64,000 nucleotides of DNA from Stenotrophobium rhamnosiphilum (GTDB lineage Bacteria; Pseudomonadota; Gammaproteobacteria; Nevskiales; Nevskiaceae): positions 186,001 through 250,000 of the forward strand of contig NZ_QANS01000003.1 in NCBI RefSeq assembly GCF_003052265.1, written 5' to 3'. A program made the position numbers and the translations under genes. This document shows positions 63,276 through 64,000 of the stretch, piece after piece. The notes beneath the pieces are model-generated. The model was not told the DNA's origin, ran no database searches, and was given only the letters and a program-made list of their open reading frames with translations. How positions within the stretch are numbered: position 1 is the stretch's first letter; each line of letters begins with the position of its first letter.

Positions 63276-64000
63276 TGTACTGATTATTGGTGCGGGCCCT
63301 GCGGGCGCTGTTGCGGCAGCGCTACTGGCGCAGCGCGGGCACAAGGTGCTGGTGTTGGAAAAGCAGTTGTTCCCACGCTTCTCGATTGGTGAGTCTCTGT
63401 TGGCCCAGAGCCTTGGACTGATTGATGAAGCGGGGATGTTAGAAGCCGTACAAGCGGCAAACTTTCAGTTCAAGAATGGTGCAGCGTTCGCTTGGCGTGG
63501 GAAGTACACGGAATACAACTTTGCTGAGAAAGTTTCAGTAGGTTACGGACACACCTACCAAGTGATCCGTGCGGATTTCGACCATATCCTGATCAAAGAA
63601 GCTCAACGCATGGGAGCGGAAGTTCGCTTCGAGGTAGAGATCACTGGCGCTGAGTTTGTCGATGGCAAGCCCAAGATCACGACGCGTGATGCGCAGGGCA
63701 ATATCGAAATTCACACGCCGAAGTTTGTGCTCGATGCCAGCGGCTTCGGCCGCACGCTGCCGCGCTTGCTGAAGCTGGAGTCGCCGACCAACCAGCCAGT
63801 CCGTGTGGCTTACTACACGCAGGTGTACGACAAGATTCCTTCAGGCGCTTTTGATCGTCAGAAAATTCGCGTGACAACGCATCCCGAGCATCGCGATATT
63901 TGGTTCTGGCTGATTCCGTTTTCGAATGGCCTGTCGTCAATGGGTGTCGTGGGCACTGAGCAGCAACTGAGTGCTAGAGGCGCGACATATGAAGAACGCT
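63268..64000 (+). CDS. FAD-dependent oxidoreductase with flavin-halogenase motifs (cut by window end)
   Basis: The ATG at 63268 overlaps the apeM stop, and the frame is open to the end of the window (244 residues seen). It has a Rossmann FAD motif GAGPAGAVAAALL (8-20), FPRFSIGESLL (35-45) as in phenol-type flavin halogenases, the second FAD motif VLDASGFGRTLPR, and WFWLIP (212-217), an exact WxWxIP halogenase motif. Xanthomonadins are brominated aryl polyenes, so a halogenase would fit. Related family members without halogenase activity exist in such clusters, and the C-terminal half is missing, so this stays a candidate. Confidence 0.82.
   Translation, partial: MTDVLIIGAGPAGAVAAALLAQRGHKVLVLEKQLFPRFSIGESLLAQSLGLIDEAGMLEAVQAANFQFKNGAAFAWRGKYTEYNFAEKVSVGYGHTYQVIRADFDHILIKEAQRMGAEVRFEVEITGAEFVDGKPKITTRDAQGNIEIHTPKFVLDASGFGRTLPRLLKLESPTNQPVRVAYYTQVYDKIPSGAFDRQKIRVTTHPEHRDIWFWLIPFSNGLSSMGVVGTEQQLSARGATYEER

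Overview
The window reads as chromosomal DNA of a moderately GC-rich gammaproteobacterium. The evidence is the arrangement dnaA-dnaN-recF-gyrB transcribed away from rpmH-rnpA-yidD-yidC-mnmE, a DesT/FabR-type regulator divergent from a DesC-DesB desaturase pair, and an aryl polyene pigment locus that carries a XanB2-type chorismatase. The last point suggests a relative of the Xanthomonadales/Nevskiales. This placement is inference; no rRNA or tRNA gene is present to test it.

Layout: (a) 1-3350, the end of an RND/MMPL exporter, two coupled unknown genes (one built of exact 43-residue repeats) and a YhhQ queuosine-precursor transporter. (b) 3416-16802, a minus-strand metal-linked block read right to left: MbnP lipoprotein, MbnH di-haem enzyme with an unusual C-terminal domain, a CusA/CzcA-type RND pump, an AT-rich 434-base gap, a large secreted protein with features of selenium-binding protein/methanethiol oxidase, a peptidyl-prolyl isomerase, an ankyrin lipoprotein, two RND adaptors and a GloVer-repeat lipoprotein. 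(c) 16977-24542, a type I restriction-modification operon (hsdM-hsdS-hsdR) divergent from a Fic protein with a C-terminal winged helix; 42-bp palindrome-containing repeats lie between them. (d) 24559-29428, lipid genes: NAD-binding oxidoreductase, crotonase, DesT-like repressor, ferredoxin reductase and acyl desaturase, with paired operators before desC.

(e) 29613-39092, mixed housekeeping and unknown genes: lipase-like hydrolase, voltage-sensor-like membrane protein, EamA exporter, beta-carbonic anhydrase, KefB-type antiporter, a three-gene cassette (styrene-oxide-isomerase-like membrane protein, TauD-like dioxygenase, O-methyltransferase), an orphan ParA and DegV. (f) 39256-49598, the replication-origin region with a candidate oriC between dnaA and dnaN. 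(g) 50608-64000, an aryl polyene (xanthomonadin-like) cluster in two divergent operons. The left operon makes and extends the polyene (ligase, ACP, ketosynthase, chain-length factor, dehydratases, acyltransferase). The right operon starts with the chorismatase that would supply the hydroxybenzoate starter, then has a second ACP, acyl- and glycosyltransferases, thioesterase, LolA-like carrier, MMPL exporter and a flavin enzyme with the WxWxIP halogenase motif. The cluster runs off the right edge; its ketoreductase and any further ketosynthase are not in view.

Several families of intergenic palindromes (REP-like) are scattered through regions a-e. No insertion sequence, prophage, CRISPR array or RNA gene was recognised.
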